Shown one piece after another: positions 35,647 to 47,676 of a stretch of DNA of 64,000 nt. The notes under the pieces were generated by a model that saw only the letters and a program-made list of their open reading frames with translations, made no database searches and was not told the origin of the DNA. The stretch is from Nakamurella panacisegetis. Lineage in GTDB: Bacteria > Actinomycetota > Actinomycetes > Mycobacteriales > Nakamurellaceae. Location of the stretch: assembly GCF_900104535.1 (NCBI RefSeq), contig NZ_LT629710.1, positions 1 through 64,000 on the forward strand, in the 5' to 3' direction. Positions within the stretch are counted from its first letter, which is position 1, and each line of letters starts with the position of its first letter. Both the position numbers and the translations under genes were made by a program.

Positions 35647-35974
35647 CCGACGGGCCGTGGTCGCATCTCGGTTCAGCACCCAGGAATGTCGTCCACCCGG
35701 TGAGCGCGGTGAGCAGCGGCGCCTGGTCCATCGATGGGCGGGGTCCGTCGACAGGCGGCACCGAACCGGCCGGCGTCCGCTTCCCGACACATGCTTCGAC
35801 AGCGGGCAGCCGGACGTACGTCGCCCGCTCGCTTCCGCCGCGGTGGTCCTGCGGTCGGCTGCATCCTGTCTCGCCGGCGCCGACGGTCGAGCAGAAACAC
35901 GTGCTCGGCGTCGGTCCGGCGCCGGCTCGATGACCGGGTTCACCCGGGGGCGGAACTTACGCCAGAATGAGACG
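35647..35974. other. Intergenic stretch without recognised genes
   Basis: This 328-bp GC-rich stretch lies between the LacI gene and the amylosucrase start. The amylosucrase frame is open through it, but the translation is Arg/Pro-rich and not domain-like, so I treat it as non-coding leader. I see no clear hairpin or operator. Confidence 0.5.
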
Positions 35975-37906
35975 ATGCGCCGCGCTCCGGAGTCTGTCCA
36001 CGCCATCGCCGACGAGGCCCTCGCCGCGGCACCAGCCGATCTGCGGGAGACCTTCGGCCTCCGCCTCGACCGGTGGTGGGCCGATCTGCGCGACGGCCTG
36101 GCCGGCGTCTACTCCCCCGAGGATGCCGACGGCCTGGGCGAACGGCTCGTGCGGTTGGCCGCCGCGGCGTTTCTGGCGCGTGATCCGGAACTGCGCCGTC
36201 TGGACGCCGAGCGCACATTGGCGCCGGACTGGTTCCAGCAGAGCGACATGCTGGGCTATGCCGCGTACACCGACCGATTCGGCGGAACGATCGCTGGGGT
36301 GCAGGACAAGATCGGGTATCTGCAGGAATTGGGCGTGACATACCTGCACCTCATGCCGTTGTTGCGGCCCCGGCCCGGTGACAGCGACGGCGGTTACGCC
36401 GTGGCCGATTACCGCACGGTCCGGGAGGACCTCGGGACCGTGGCCGATCTGACCACGCTGGCCACCGCGCTGCGACACTCCGGCATCAGCCTGGTCCTGG
36501 ACCTCGTCCTGAATCATGTTGCCCGCGAACACGAATGGGCCGAGAAGGCGCGGGCCGGAGACGAGCGATACCGGGAGTACTTCTACACCTACCCCGACCG
36601 CACGATGCCCGACGCCTACGAGCGCACCCTGCCCGAGGTGTTCCCGGATTTCGCGCCCGGGAATTTCACCTTCGACGACGACCTGAAGGCCTGGGTCTGG
36701 ACGACGTTCAACTCGTTCCAGTGGGACGTCAAGTGGACCAACCCGGACGTCTTCTACGAGTACGCCGACATCATTCTCTTCCTGGCCAATACCGGGGTGC
36801 AGGTCCTGCGACTGGATGCCATTGCCTTCATGTTCAAACGACTGGGGACGAACTCGCAGAATCAGCCGGAGGTGCACTTCATCACCCAGGCCCTGCGAGC
36901 GGTTTCCCGGATCGCCTGTCCGGCAGTGACTTTCAAGGCTGAGGCGATCGTCGGGCCGACCGACCTGGTGCACTACCTCGGCCAGGGAAACCACCACGGC
37001 AAGGTCAGCGACATCGCCTATCACAACACGCTGATGGTGCAGATCTGGTCGATGCTGGCCGCGCGGGACGCCCGGCCGGCCGCCTATGCCCTGCGGAACC
37101 TGCCGGTCGCGCCGAGCACCACGGCGTGGGTGACGTACCTGCGGTGTCACGACGACATCGGCTGGGCCATCGATGACGACGACGCCGCGGCGTTGGGCCT
37201 GTCCGGGCGCGACCACCGGGCATTCCTGTCCGACTACTACTCCGGGGTGTTTCCCGGTTCCCCGGCCCGGGGCCTGGTGTTCCAGTACAACCCGGCCACC
37301 GGTGACCGCCGGATCAGCGGAATGGCGGCCAGCCTCAACGGTCTCGAATCCGCGATCGAGCAGAACGACAGCGCAGCACTCGATCTCGTCATCGGGCGGA
37401 TGTTCGTGGCCTATGCGATGGTGCTCGGCTGGGGCGGCATCCCCGTCGTCTGGATGGGCGACGAACTCGCCCTGACCAACGACCTGCATTGGGCCGACGA
37501 ACCCGGGCACGAGAACGACAACCGCTGGACTCATCGACCGTCGATGCCGTGGGACCTGGCCGCCCGCCGGACGGACGGCACCACGCCGGCCGGCCGGATG
37601 TTCGGGGTGCTGCGCCATCTCATCGGTGTCAGGTCCGGTCTGCCCCACCTGCACGCCTCGGTCGCGGCCGAGATCCCGGCGCTGTCCGACCCGGGGGTGC
37701 TGCCGGTGCTGCGGCGGCATCCGGTCGGCCCGATGCTGCAGCTGTACAACGTCACCGACAGCTGGCGGTCCTGGCCCGGAGACCGCTTGGCCGAGTTCGG
37801 CCTGGCCGACGGCATCGATCAGATCTCGGGCGATGCCGTCCGTCCGGGCGATGAAGGGAACGTCTGGTTGCCGCCCTACGCCGCCCTGTGGATCACCGCG
37901 GGCTGA
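35975..37906 (+). CDS. ams: Amylosucrase (GH13)
   Basis: The 643-aa GH13 enzyme transfers glucose from sucrose to alpha-1,4-glucan. It shows the amylosucrase order: a helical N-terminus, YAAYTDRFGGTIAGVQDKIGYLQELGVTYLHLMPLLRPRPGDSDGGYAV, VLDLVLNHVAREHEWA, nucleophile VLRLDAIAF, acid/base FKAEAIVGP and CHDDIGW, then HENDNRWTHRPSMPW. Length matches known amylosucrases (about 640). ATG at 35975 is chosen on length and domain start. Trehalose synthase is the main alternative, but the sucrose-type GDSDGGYAV and DDIGW favour amylosucrase. Confidence 0.88.
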   Translation: MRRAPESVHAIADEALAAAPADLRETFGLRLDRWWADLRDGLAGVYSPEDADGLGERLVRLAAAAFLARDPELRRLDAERTLAPDWFQQSDMLGYAAYTDRFGGTIAGVQDKIGYLQELGVTYLHLMPLLRPRPGDSDGGYAVADYRTVREDLGTVADLTTLATALRHSGISLVLDLVLNHVAREHEWAEKARAGDERYREYFYTYPDRTMPDAYERTLPEVFPDFAPGNFTFDDDLKAWVWTTFNSFQWDVKWTNPDVFYEYADIILFLANTGVQVLRLDAIAFMFKRLGTNSQNQPEVHFITQALRAVSRIACPAVTFKAEAIVGPTDLVHYLGQGNHHGKVSDIAYHNTLMVQIWSMLAARDARPAAYALRNLPVAPSTTAWVTYLRCHDDIGWAIDDDDAAALGLSGRDHRAFLSDYYSGVFPGSPARGLVFQYNPATGDRRISGMAASLNGLESAIEQNDSAALDLVIGRMFVAYAMVLGWGGIPVVWMGDELALTNDLHWADEPGHENDNRWTHRPSMPWDLAARRTDGTTPAGRMFGVLRHLIGVRSGLPHLHASVAAEIPALSDPGVLPVLRRHPVGPMLQLYNVTDSWRSWPGDRLAEFGLADGIDQISGDAVRPGDEGNVWLPPYAALWITAG

Positions 37907-37939
37907 CGCACGCGCGTCAGCGCCCGGAGGGCCCGAACG

Positions 37940-38719
37940 TCACCAGCCGGCCCGCGCGATCGCCGTGATCGTGCCCGGGGCGACCTCGGTGAAGCCGGCG
38001 TCCCGGACGGCCAGCAGGCGCTCGCCGGTCCATGCCCGTCCGTCGTCCGCCGTGGCCCGGGCCAACTCGGTCCACTGATCGACCGTCGCCCGACGGACGG
38101 CCGACGGCAGGCCGGCGTCGAGCCAGGCCTGCAGGCGTGGCTGATCACCGGCCAGTAGGGCCGCGGCGATCATCCCGGCGTGACCGGTCTGCGCCATCGC
38201 CTTCCCGAGCGTCATGATCGGGGCGGGTGGCAGGTAGATCAGCAACGCGTTGTCGGCCGGCCGGGCGGCCACCTCGTCGGGCTCGACATCGGTGCCGCCG
38301 ACCTGCAGCTTGGCCACCCGCTTGTCGAGGTCCTGGACGCGCCCGGGCACCAGTGCCCTGACCTCGGTGTCCCCGTCGGTCATCGTGATCCCCGGCAGTA
38401 CGGCGGTCGCTTCCCACTGGGCCCCCCGGCCGCGTCGGGTGACCTTTCGGATGTGCCCGGCGCAGTAGTCGCGCACCGCTTCGTACCACTCGCCGTCGGG
38501 TTCCGATCGGGGGTCGAGGCAGATGGCCGCGCTCCCGGTCGCGGCCATCGCCAATGCCGTGTGCCAGGACGGGGGCCGGTCCCGCTCCATCCGCAGCAAC
38601 AGCTGCAGGGCACGGATGTCGCCCGCCGCCTCTTCCCGGTCGACGAGTACCTCGTCGTCGTCCAGGCCCAGCCAATAGGCGTAACGGGCGCGGAGCGGAG
38701 CAAGCACTTCACCGGTCAT
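37940..38719 (-). CDS. Peptidyl-tRNA hydrolase (PTH2)-like protein
   Basis: The 259-aa protein has a C-terminal region (about 145-255) with the PTH2-like GKAMAQTGHAGMIAAALL and LPSAVRRATVDQW. The N-terminal region (APLRARYAYWLG, SWHTALAMAATGSAAICL) is similar to actinobacterial proteins annotated as peptidyl-tRNA hydrolase family. Activity on peptidyl-tRNA is not proven for this longer group. ATG 38719 follows AGGAG. A complex inverted repeat lies in its presumed leader. Confidence 0.75.
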   Translation of the reverse strand: MTGEVLAPLRARYAYWLGLDDDEVLVDREEAAGDIRALQLLLRMERDRPPSWHTALAMAATGSAAICLDPRSEPDGEWYEAVRDYCAGHIRKVTRRGRGAQWEATAVLPGITMTDGDTEVRALVPGRVQDLDKRVAKLQVGGTDVEPDEVAARPADNALLIYLPPAPIMTLGKAMAQTGHAGMIAAALLAGDQPRLQAWLDAGLPSAVRRATVDQWTELARATADDGRAWTGERLLAVRDAGFTEVAPGTITAIARAGW

Positions 38720-38736
38720 CGTGGCTCCTGGTCGTC

Positions 38737-38826
38737 GGTTCGGCGTGGATCAACTTTCACGGTTTGGGACGCCTGAGGCAGAAGTCGTCAACTTCGTCCA
38801 TGCCTGCGAAGTTGATCCACGCCGAA
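38737..38826. repeat. Nested inverted repeat in the pth leader / after serB
   Basis: Perfect 19-bp arms (38737-38755 and 38808-38826) enclose a second stem AGGCA/TGCCT (38775-38779 and 38800-38804) and an inner stem GAAGT/ACTTC (38780-38784 and 38790-38794). The motif TCAACTT recurs three times counting both strands. It may be a terminator for serB, a leader structure for pth, or a dispersed repeat element. Confidence 0.7.
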
Positions 38827-38900
38827 CGACGGCACACCCGGGGTCCTCTGAGCCGGCCGGCCCGCGCAGGCCGGCAGGCAGCGTCGGTCGGCCACGGCGG

Positions 38901-41955
<3,055 letters not shown>

Positions 41956-42136
41956 GGGCGGTCCTCCAGCAAATCGGCGCACTGGCATCGCAGCCCAAAT
42001 GGCAGGACCGGCGACGTGTAGGAGCTTAGTCCGACAATGCGTAGAAGACGACGCCGGGGCGCCGGGACTCGCGCCTTTCCCCTACCCGTTCCGGCCACCG
42101 GGGCGGGTCCGATCGGCGGCCACGAGCAGGACAAGA

Positions 42137-43906
42137 TCAACGTCCCGCGGCGTAGGCCTGGTTGCTCCGGGGGTCGGCCCCGGCGGCGAGCCAGCCGGTG
42201 ATCGGATCCCGCGCCACCGCGCACATCCGGCCCAGGGCCCACCGTCCGGCGCGGACCACCTGATGTCCGCGCGCGGCCAGGCCGTCCAGGACGTCGTCCG
42301 GGAATCGCTCCTCGATCACGACCTGGCCGGGGTAGCTCTCCCGGGGATAGAACGAGCTCGGGAAGGCGGTGCAGTGGAACGACGGGCCGTCGATGGCCCG
42401 CTGCAGGTCCCGGCCGCGCGGATCGAGCAGCAGACGCAGCAGGAATCCCAACTGCCACTGGTCCTGCTGATCCCCGCCGGGGGTGCCGAAGGCCATCTCC
42501 ACCCGGTCGCCCCGCCCGGCCATCGACGGCGACAGCGTGGTCCGCGGGCGTCGCCCCGGCATCAGGGACGCAGGCAGCCCAGGTTCCAGCGTGGACATCT
42601 GCAGCCTGGTGCCCAGACCGAATCCGAGGGCCGGGATGACCGGCGACGACTGCAGCCACCCGCCGCTGGGAGTCGCCGCGACCATGCCGCCCCACCGGTC
42701 GACGACGTCGATGTGACAGGTGTCACCCTTGGTCTGGCCGTCCCGGGCCACCGTCGGCTCGCCGATCCCGATCTCGGGCGGAAGGTCCAACGACCGGCCG
42801 ATCCCCTCGGCCAGCCGGGGCGTGCGGCCACCCGGCCGTCCGGGCCGGAGTTCCATCGATGCCGTCGGCCCCACCAGCGGGGCCCGGGACGCCGTGTAGT
42901 CCGGCGAGAGCAGGTCGGCCAGCGGCACCGCCGCTGAATCTCCGTACCAGGCCTCGCGGTCGGCGAAGGCCAGCTTGGTCACCTCCAGCGTGGTGTGCGC
43001 CAGTTCGAGCGGGTCGAGACCCGTGGCACCGGGCGCGATGCCGAGTTCTTCGAGCAGTTGCAGTTGCTGGAGCAGCACCGGTCCCTGGCTCCACGGGCCC
43101 GCCTTGTACACAGTCCACTCACCGAAACCGGCCGACACCGGCGGCTCGTAGGTCGGTGCCCACCCGGCCAGGTCGGCTCCGGTGATGACCCCGGCGTGCC
43201 GCTCCCCCGATGAGTCCATCTGCGGTACCCGGGCGAACTCGTCCACCGCCGCGGCGACGAACCCCGTCCTCCAGGCCGCGATGGCCGCATCGATCTGCTG
43301 CTCGCGATCGCCCTCACCACCGGCCCGCAGGAGCCGTTCGTAGGTGTCAGCCAGAGCCGGGTTGGTCAGGATGCTCCCGGCGGCGGGCGCGTGCCCGTCC
43401 CGGAGGTAGATCGCGGCCGAGGTGGGCCACTCGTCGCGCAGCAGGTCCGTCACGCCGTCGATGACGCGATGGATGGCCGGCAGAACCGGCACCCCGCCTC
43501 GGGCGTAGCCGATCGCGTAGCCCAGTACCTCGGAGAGCGACTTGGTACCGCGGTCACGGAACAGGGTGAGCCAGGCCATGGTCGAGCCGGGGATGGCGGC
43601 GGCCAGATGTCCGGTGCCCGGGACCAGGTCGAGCCCGAGGTCGATGTAGTGCGCGGGAGTGGCACCGGCCGGGGCGGGGCCCTGCCCGCACAGCACCTCC
43701 GGCGCGCGGCCCGCTGCGGCGACCAGCAGGGTCATGTCGCCGCCGGGTCCGTTCAGGTGTGGTTCGGCCACTTGGAGGGTGAACCCGGCGGCCACCGCCG
43801 CGTCGACCGCGTTGCCGCCGGCCTCCAGCACAGCCATTCCGACGGCACTGGCCAGGTAGTGCGTGGTGGCGACCATCCCGAACGTGCCCCGAAGCTCTGT
43901 GTTCAC
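42137..43906 (-). CDS. Gamma-glutamyltransferase family (Ntn hydrolase)
   Basis: The 589-aa protein shows GMVATTHYLASAVGMAVLEAGGNAVDAAVAAGFTLQVAEPHLNGPGGD, NPALADTYERLL and the autocleavage/nucleophile site KGDTCHIDVVD (Thr). ASLMPGRRPRTTLSPSM and GTPGGDQQDQWQLGFLL complete the small subunit. It is closest to YwrD-type cytoplasmic homologues, since no signal peptide is seen. It may hydrolyse gamma-glutamyl or related amides. GTG 43906 has GGAGG very close; ATG 43876 is an alternative. Confidence 0.88.
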   Translation of the reverse strand: MNTELRGTFGMVATTHYLASAVGMAVLEAGGNAVDAAVAAGFTLQVAEPHLNGPGGDMTLLVAAAGRAPEVLCGQGPAPAGATPAHYIDLGLDLVPGTGHLAAAIPGSTMAWLTLFRDRGTKSLSEVLGYAIGYARGGVPVLPAIHRVIDGVTDLLRDEWPTSAAIYLRDGHAPAAGSILTNPALADTYERLLRAGGEGDREQQIDAAIAAWRTGFVAAAVDEFARVPQMDSSGERHAGVITGADLAGWAPTYEPPVSAGFGEWTVYKAGPWSQGPVLLQQLQLLEELGIAPGATGLDPLELAHTTLEVTKLAFADREAWYGDSAAVPLADLLSPDYTASRAPLVGPTASMELRPGRPGGRTPRLAEGIGRSLDLPPEIGIGEPTVARDGQTKGDTCHIDVVDRWGGMVAATPSGGWLQSSPVIPALGFGLGTRLQMSTLEPGLPASLMPGRRPRTTLSPSMAGRGDRVEMAFGTPGGDQQDQWQLGFLLRLLLDPRGRDLQRAIDGPSFHCTAFPSSFYPRESYPGQVVIEERFPDDVLDGLAARGHQVVRAGRWALGRMCAVARDPITGWLAAGADPRSNQAYAAGR

Positions 43907-44001
43907 GGCCTCCAACCTACGGCGGCGCTCGGGCCGTCCCCCGGGCGGGCACGTCGGGGTCGACCGGAACACAGCCGGACAGCACACAGGACCAAATGCA
44001 A

Positions 44002-44036
44002 CAGGGCCCGTCCTCTCGTGGAGAGGACGGGCCCTG
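44002..44036. terminator. Terminator of tRNA-Ala
   Basis: A perfect 16-bp stem CAGGGCCCGTCCTCTC / GAGAGGACGGGCCCTG with loop GTG, followed on the minus strand by TTGCATTT. Confidence 0.8.
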
Positions 44037-44045
44037 CGTTCACGG

Positions 44046-44118
44046 TGGAGCTGAGGGGACTCGAACCCCTGACCCCCACACTGCCAGTGTGGTGCGCTAC
44101 CAGCTGCGCCACAGCCCC
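44046..44118 (-). tRNA. tRNA-Ala (anticodon GGC)
   Basis: The 73-nt cloverleaf begins GGGGCTGTGGCGCAG, with anticodon stem CCACA/TGTGG around CTGGCAG (anticodon GGC), T-arm GGGGTTCGAGTCCCC and acceptor end CAGCTCCA pairing with GGGGCTG. It reads GCC/GCU alanine codons. CCA is not encoded. Confidence 0.95.
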
Positions 44119-44259
44119 GTGAAGCTGCTCGGCAACATTACCAAGAGGGACCGAGCAGTTCCTAATCGGCGCGAAACCCCAGTTCAGAGCGCCGGTCTCG
44201 GTCGTTTTGGGCGAACCGAGGCCGCCGGCCGACCCGGCACCGACGCCACGCCGACAAGA

Positions 44260-45114
44260 TCAGGTGAGGAGATCGGTGAGCCACTTGGTGCTGTTGAGGT
44301 TGAGCACCGCACCATCCTTGACGACCGCCGGCGTGGCGATCTCCTGGCCGCTCGGAGTGGCCGCCTGCAGCGTGACCTTCGCCTGGTCGGCCGTCTTCTT
44401 GGCCTGGTCGACGTTGGCGCCGCTGCTGATGCAGGAGCTGGCCGATGCCGGCGCACCCAGTTTGGTTGCAATGGCCGCGATGTCGGAGTTGGACAGGTCG
44501 GCGCTCCCGTTCTCGGCCGGTTTGGTGCCGGAGGTGAACATGCGGGTGTGGAAGTTGAGGAACAGGCCCTTCGGCTGTTCCGCAGCCGGGATGGCGGCCA
44601 CGCACTCGAAGGCCGCGGCCACCCGCGTCGAGTAGGTCTTCGACGCCGACTCGGCGTCCAGGAAGTTCATGAAGTGGTAGCGGACGGTGAGCTTGCCCTC
44701 GTCGACCGCCTTCATCACCTGCTGGCCGTACTGGCCCTCGAAGTCCTGGCAGGCCGGGCAGATGCCGTCCTCGTAGAAGTCGAGCGTGAGTTTGGGCGCA
44801 CCCGGGCCGGTGACGGTGACGATCCCGGCGTCCACCGTGGCCGTCGAGGCGGTCGAGGTCGGGTGATCGGTCACCGGAGCGGCGTTCTGCTGCTTGTTCA
44901 TGACCAGGCCGATCACCACGACCGCCGCGATCAGGACGACGGCGACGATGCCGATCCGCAGCTGGACCCGGTTGGAAGCGGCGTTCGTCTGCCGCGCTGC
45001 GGCCACCGACTGCCGGGTGCCCGGAGGCGGCTGGATCCGGCGGTCGACCACCGGTTTGCGCTCGCGCGCCGGCTTCGGACCGGATCCGGTCTGGGCTTTC
45101 TTACCCTGGGCCAC
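44260..45114 (-). CDS. Membrane-anchored DsbA-like thioredoxin-fold protein
   Basis: The 284-aa protein has a basic cytoplasmic tail, one membrane segment (about 52-74; LRIGIVAVVLIAAVVVIGLV) and an extracytoplasmic DsbA-type domain. The active site is CPAC in FYEDGICPACQDF, with a second Cys pair in FECVAA and SSCISS. TPAVV provides the cis-Pro. It probably forms or shuffles disulfides in exported proteins. GTG 45114 with AGGAG is chosen over a longer start. The neighbouring hairpin separates it from the pit operon. Confidence 0.88.
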   Translation of the reverse strand: MAQGKKAQTGSGPKPARERKPVVDRRIQPPPGTRQSVAAARQTNAASNRVQLRIGIVAVVLIAAVVVIGLVMNKQQNAAPVTDHPTSTASTATVDAGIVTVTGPGAPKLTLDFYEDGICPACQDFEGQYGQQVMKAVDEGKLTVRYHFMNFLDAESASKTYSTRVAAAFECVAAIPAAEQPKGLFLNFHTRMFTSGTKPAENGSADLSNSDIAAIATKLGAPASASSCISSGANVDQAKKTADQAKVTLQAATPSGQEIATPAVVKDGAVLNLNSTKWLTDLLT

Positions 45115-45132
45115 AACACTCCTCACGACCAG

Positions 45133-45168
45133 GACCGGCACCGGAGGCTTTCGCCTCTGGTGCCGGTC
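45133..45168. terminator. Hairpin between DUF3349 gene and DsbA-like gene
   Basis: A 16-bp stem GACCGGCACCGGAGGC / GCCTCTGGTGCCGGTC (one G-U) with loop TTTC. It lies within 20 bases of the DsbA-like start, so it ends the upstream operon or shapes the leader. Confidence 0.6.
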
Positions 45169-45283
45169 GTTTGGGCTGCACTTGTTCCACGGCGTGCGAC
45201 CGATCGTGGTCACCGTAGCTGGCCCGGATGAGGAAACGTTGTGGCCCTGGCCGTCGGCCGAGGTTCCGGCCCGGGGAGAGCCG

Positions 45284-45934
45284 TCAGGAACCGGCGACCG
45301 GACGGACCGGCCAGCCCCGTTCCTCGAGGTGCTCGCGGACCCGGGTGATGTCGTCCTCGGACGGCAGCTCGTTGGTCACCTTGGTGATCAGCACGCCGAT
45401 GTCCGACGGGGTGGCCGGGCGGTCGCCGGCCGCGATGATCTCCTGGGCGACCTTGATCGTCTCCTCGTCGGTGAGGCGACGGCGCAGCAGGGCCAGCAGA
45501 GGGATGTAGTCCTGCGGCGGCACGCCCTGCGGATAGCCCTCGCGCAGCCAGCCGACCACCGACTTGAGGAAGGTGGACTGGGCCGCGGCGCCGACCGTCG
45601 GGTGCTCCGGCGACGACGGCTCCGTGGGTTCCGGACGACCGGCCAGGGGCCATCCGGCCGCGGCGAGCCGGGCCGCCACCAGGGACACGTCCTCCTCGGT
45701 TGGTTCCTGCTGGGCGATCCGTTCGATGGTGGCCAACACCACCGAGCGGTCGGCCGGCAGATGTCCCGACGAGGTCAGATCGGAGACGATCTCATCCAGT
45801 TCGGCGCTCGTCAGCCGGCGCCGCAACAGCGCGAGCAACGGGAAGTAGTCGGTGGTCGGCACCCCGTCCGGGTACCCCTTGCGCAGCCAGTTGAGCACCG
45901 ACGAGATCACGCCGGGCTTGCTCTCGACCGACAT
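45284..45934 (-). CDS. Tandem DUF3349 protein
   Basis: The 216-aa protein holds two copies of the DUF3349 fold (about 5-95 and 118-210). They share WLRKGYPDGVP/WLREGYPQGVP, DYFPLLALLRRRLT/DYIPLLALLRRRLT and an ending RLAAAGWPL/HLEERGWPV. Mycobacterial DUF3349 proteins are single-domain and of unknown function, with helical folds; this one is an internal duplication. It is coupled to the upstream small membrane protein (TGATG). Confidence 0.88.
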   Translation of the reverse strand: MSVESKPGVISSVLNWLRKGYPDGVPTTDYFPLLALLRRRLTSAELDEIVSDLTSSGHLPADRSVVLATIERIAQQEPTEEDVSLVAARLAAAGWPLAGRPEPTEPSSPEHPTVGAAAQSTFLKSVVGWLREGYPQGVPPQDYIPLLALLRRRLTDEETIKVAQEIIAAGDRPATPSDIGVLITKVTNELPSEDDITRVREHLEERGWPVRPVAGS

Positions 45935-46200
45935 CAGGAGAGACCGAACTTGGCCAGGAAGGCCTTGGTGGAGGCCAGGATCACGATGGCGGCGACCACG
46001 ACCAGACCGACGATCAGGAAGGAGAGCCCGGCCACGACCCGGCCGGCCGGGTTCGGCGCCGCGGTACTGCCGTCGGCCTTGACGGTCCCGGCGGAGGTCC
46101 GGATACCCAGGGCGAACAAGGCGGGCAGGCCGGCTCCGAGGACGAGACCGACGGCCAGGACCTTCCAGATCGGGCTGATGGACGTGAGGACGGTTGACAT
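45934..46200 (-). CDS. Small two-helix membrane protein of the pit operon
   Basis: The 88-aa protein has two membrane helices (about 13-33 and 57-78) joined by a short polar loop (TSAGTVKADGSTAAPN). ATG 46200 follows AAGGAGA. It sits between pitA and DUF3349, the position of the Rv0544c-type protein in mycobacteria. It may assist phosphate transport, but no function is known. Confidence 0.82.
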   Translation of the reverse strand: MSTVLTSISPIWKVLAVGLVLGAGLPALFALGIRTSAGTVKADGSTAAPNPAGRVVAGLSFLIVGLVVVAAIVILASTKAFLAKFGLS

Positions 46201-46214
46201 TTCTCTGTTCTCCT

Positions 46215-47444
46215 TCAGACCGAGGCGGAGCTGCGGGCGTCGACCGGGGCCGGGGGCTGGGCCGCCGGCGAACCGTCGTCCCATTCCGCGTTCACGTTGC
46301 CGGCGTGCACCGGGGCCCGGCGGGACCTGGCGTAGATGTAGGTCGCGACGGCGACGAGGATGGCGAACACCAGCAGGATGCCGAACAGGCCATCCGCCGG
46401 ACCCTTGAGCATGTCGGCGATGTACCAGCAGACGGCGCCGACGACGGCCGCGACCGGGAGGGTGATCAGCCAGCCCGCAGCCATGCGGCCGGCGACATTC
46501 CAGCGGACCCGGGCTCCCTTCTTCCCGACGCCGGTGCCCAGGATCGAGCCGGTGGCGACATGGGTGGTGGACAGGGCCAGGCCGAGGTGGGACGAGGTGA
46601 GGATGACGACCGCAGAGGCCGACTCGGCCGCCATACCCTGCGGCGACTCGATCTCGACGAGACCCTTGCCGAGAGTCCGGATGACGCGCCATCCGCCGAG
46701 GTAGGTGCCAAGGGCGATAGCCACGGCGCAGGCCACCTTGACCCACAACGGGATGTCGCCCTTGGCCGAGAGGGACCCGTGGGCCACCAGGGCCAGGAAG
46801 ATGACGCCCATCGTCTTCTGCGCGTCACCGGTGCCGTGGGCCAGGGAGACCAGGGACGCCGAACCGATCTGGCCCCAGCGGAAGCCCTTCTCACGAGCGT
46901 TCTCCGGAGTGCGGGCGGTGATGCGGTAGACCAGCCACGTGCCCACGCTCGAGATCACCAGGGCGACCACCGGGGACAGCACGGCGGGGATCACGATGCT
47001 GGTGATCACGAGCGTCCAGTCGACGCCACTGGAGAATCCGAGGCCGGCGATGGCCGCGCCGATGAGCCCGCCGAACAGGGCGTGCGAGGAGCTGGACGGC
47101 AGGCCCAGCAGCCAGGTGGTGAGGTTCCAGATGATGCCGCCGACGAGCCCGGCGAACACGATGGTGATCAGGAGGTGGTGCCCGCCCGGCGCGTTGAAGA
47201 ACGGCAGCGGGGCGCCCTTGGAGTCCTGGATGTGCACCACCTTCGCGACCGTCTTGGCCACCTGGATGGACAGGAATGCGCCGACCAGGTTGAGCACGCC
47301 GGACAGGGCGACCGCGACCTTGGGCTTGAGGGCGCCGGTGGCGATCGAGGTGGCCATGGCGTTGCCGGTGTCGTGGAAGCCGTTGGTGAAGTCGAAAGCG
47401 AGTGCGGTCCCGATGACCAACACCAAGATGATGAACTCTGTCAT
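46215..47444 (-). CDS. pitA: Low-affinity inorganic phosphate transporter (PiT family)
   Basis: The 409-aa PiT-family transporter shows both signature repeats: ALAFDFTNGFHDTGNAMATSIATGAL near the N-terminus and SLVSLAHGTGDAQKTMGVIFLAL in the centre. SSSHALFGGLIGAAIA and LSTTHVATGSILGTG follow. About ten helices are seen. ATG 47444 is preferred by homology; ATG 47456 is possible. The operon is pitA, small membrane protein, DUF3349. Confidence 0.94.
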   Translation of the reverse strand: MTEFIILVLVIGTALAFDFTNGFHDTGNAMATSIATGALKPKVAVALSGVLNLVGAFLSIQVAKTVAKVVHIQDSKGAPLPFFNAPGGHHLLITIVFAGLVGGIIWNLTTWLLGLPSSSSHALFGGLIGAAIAGLGFSSGVDWTLVITSIVIPAVLSPVVALVISSVGTWLVYRITARTPENAREKGFRWGQIGSASLVSLAHGTGDAQKTMGVIFLALVAHGSLSAKGDIPLWVKVACAVAIALGTYLGGWRVIRTLGKGLVEIESPQGMAAESASAVVILTSSHLGLALSTTHVATGSILGTGVGKKGARVRWNVAGRMAAGWLITLPVAAVVGAVCWYIADMLKGPADGLFGILLVFAILVAVATYIYARSRRAPVHAGNVNAEWDDGSPAAQPPAPVDARSSASV

Positions 47445-47604
47445 GGGCCGAATCATGTCGGCGCCGGAATCCCGTGTCCATCGGCCCGACCAGCGTTTTG
47501 CCTGGTCAAGATCAATGTTCGACCAAGCGTCATCTGTTGTTCATCTTGATGGGGAGACGCGTTCGGCGCCGCGTCGGGACCCCCGGCCTTAGGCCGTACA
47601 CGCG

Positions 47605-47640
47605 TCGACGGCGGACACGAAAGTTCGTGCCCGCCGTCGA
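47605..47640. terminator. Terminator after the FKBP lipoprotein gene
   Basis: The 17-bp arms TCGACGGCGGACACGAA and TTCGTGCCCGCCGTCGA pair with one mismatch and a 2-nt loop, just past the stop of the minus-strand gene. Confidence 0.65.
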
Positions 47641-47676
47641 GGGTTGCGATGTCCGGCCCGGATCGGGCCGCGGGAT

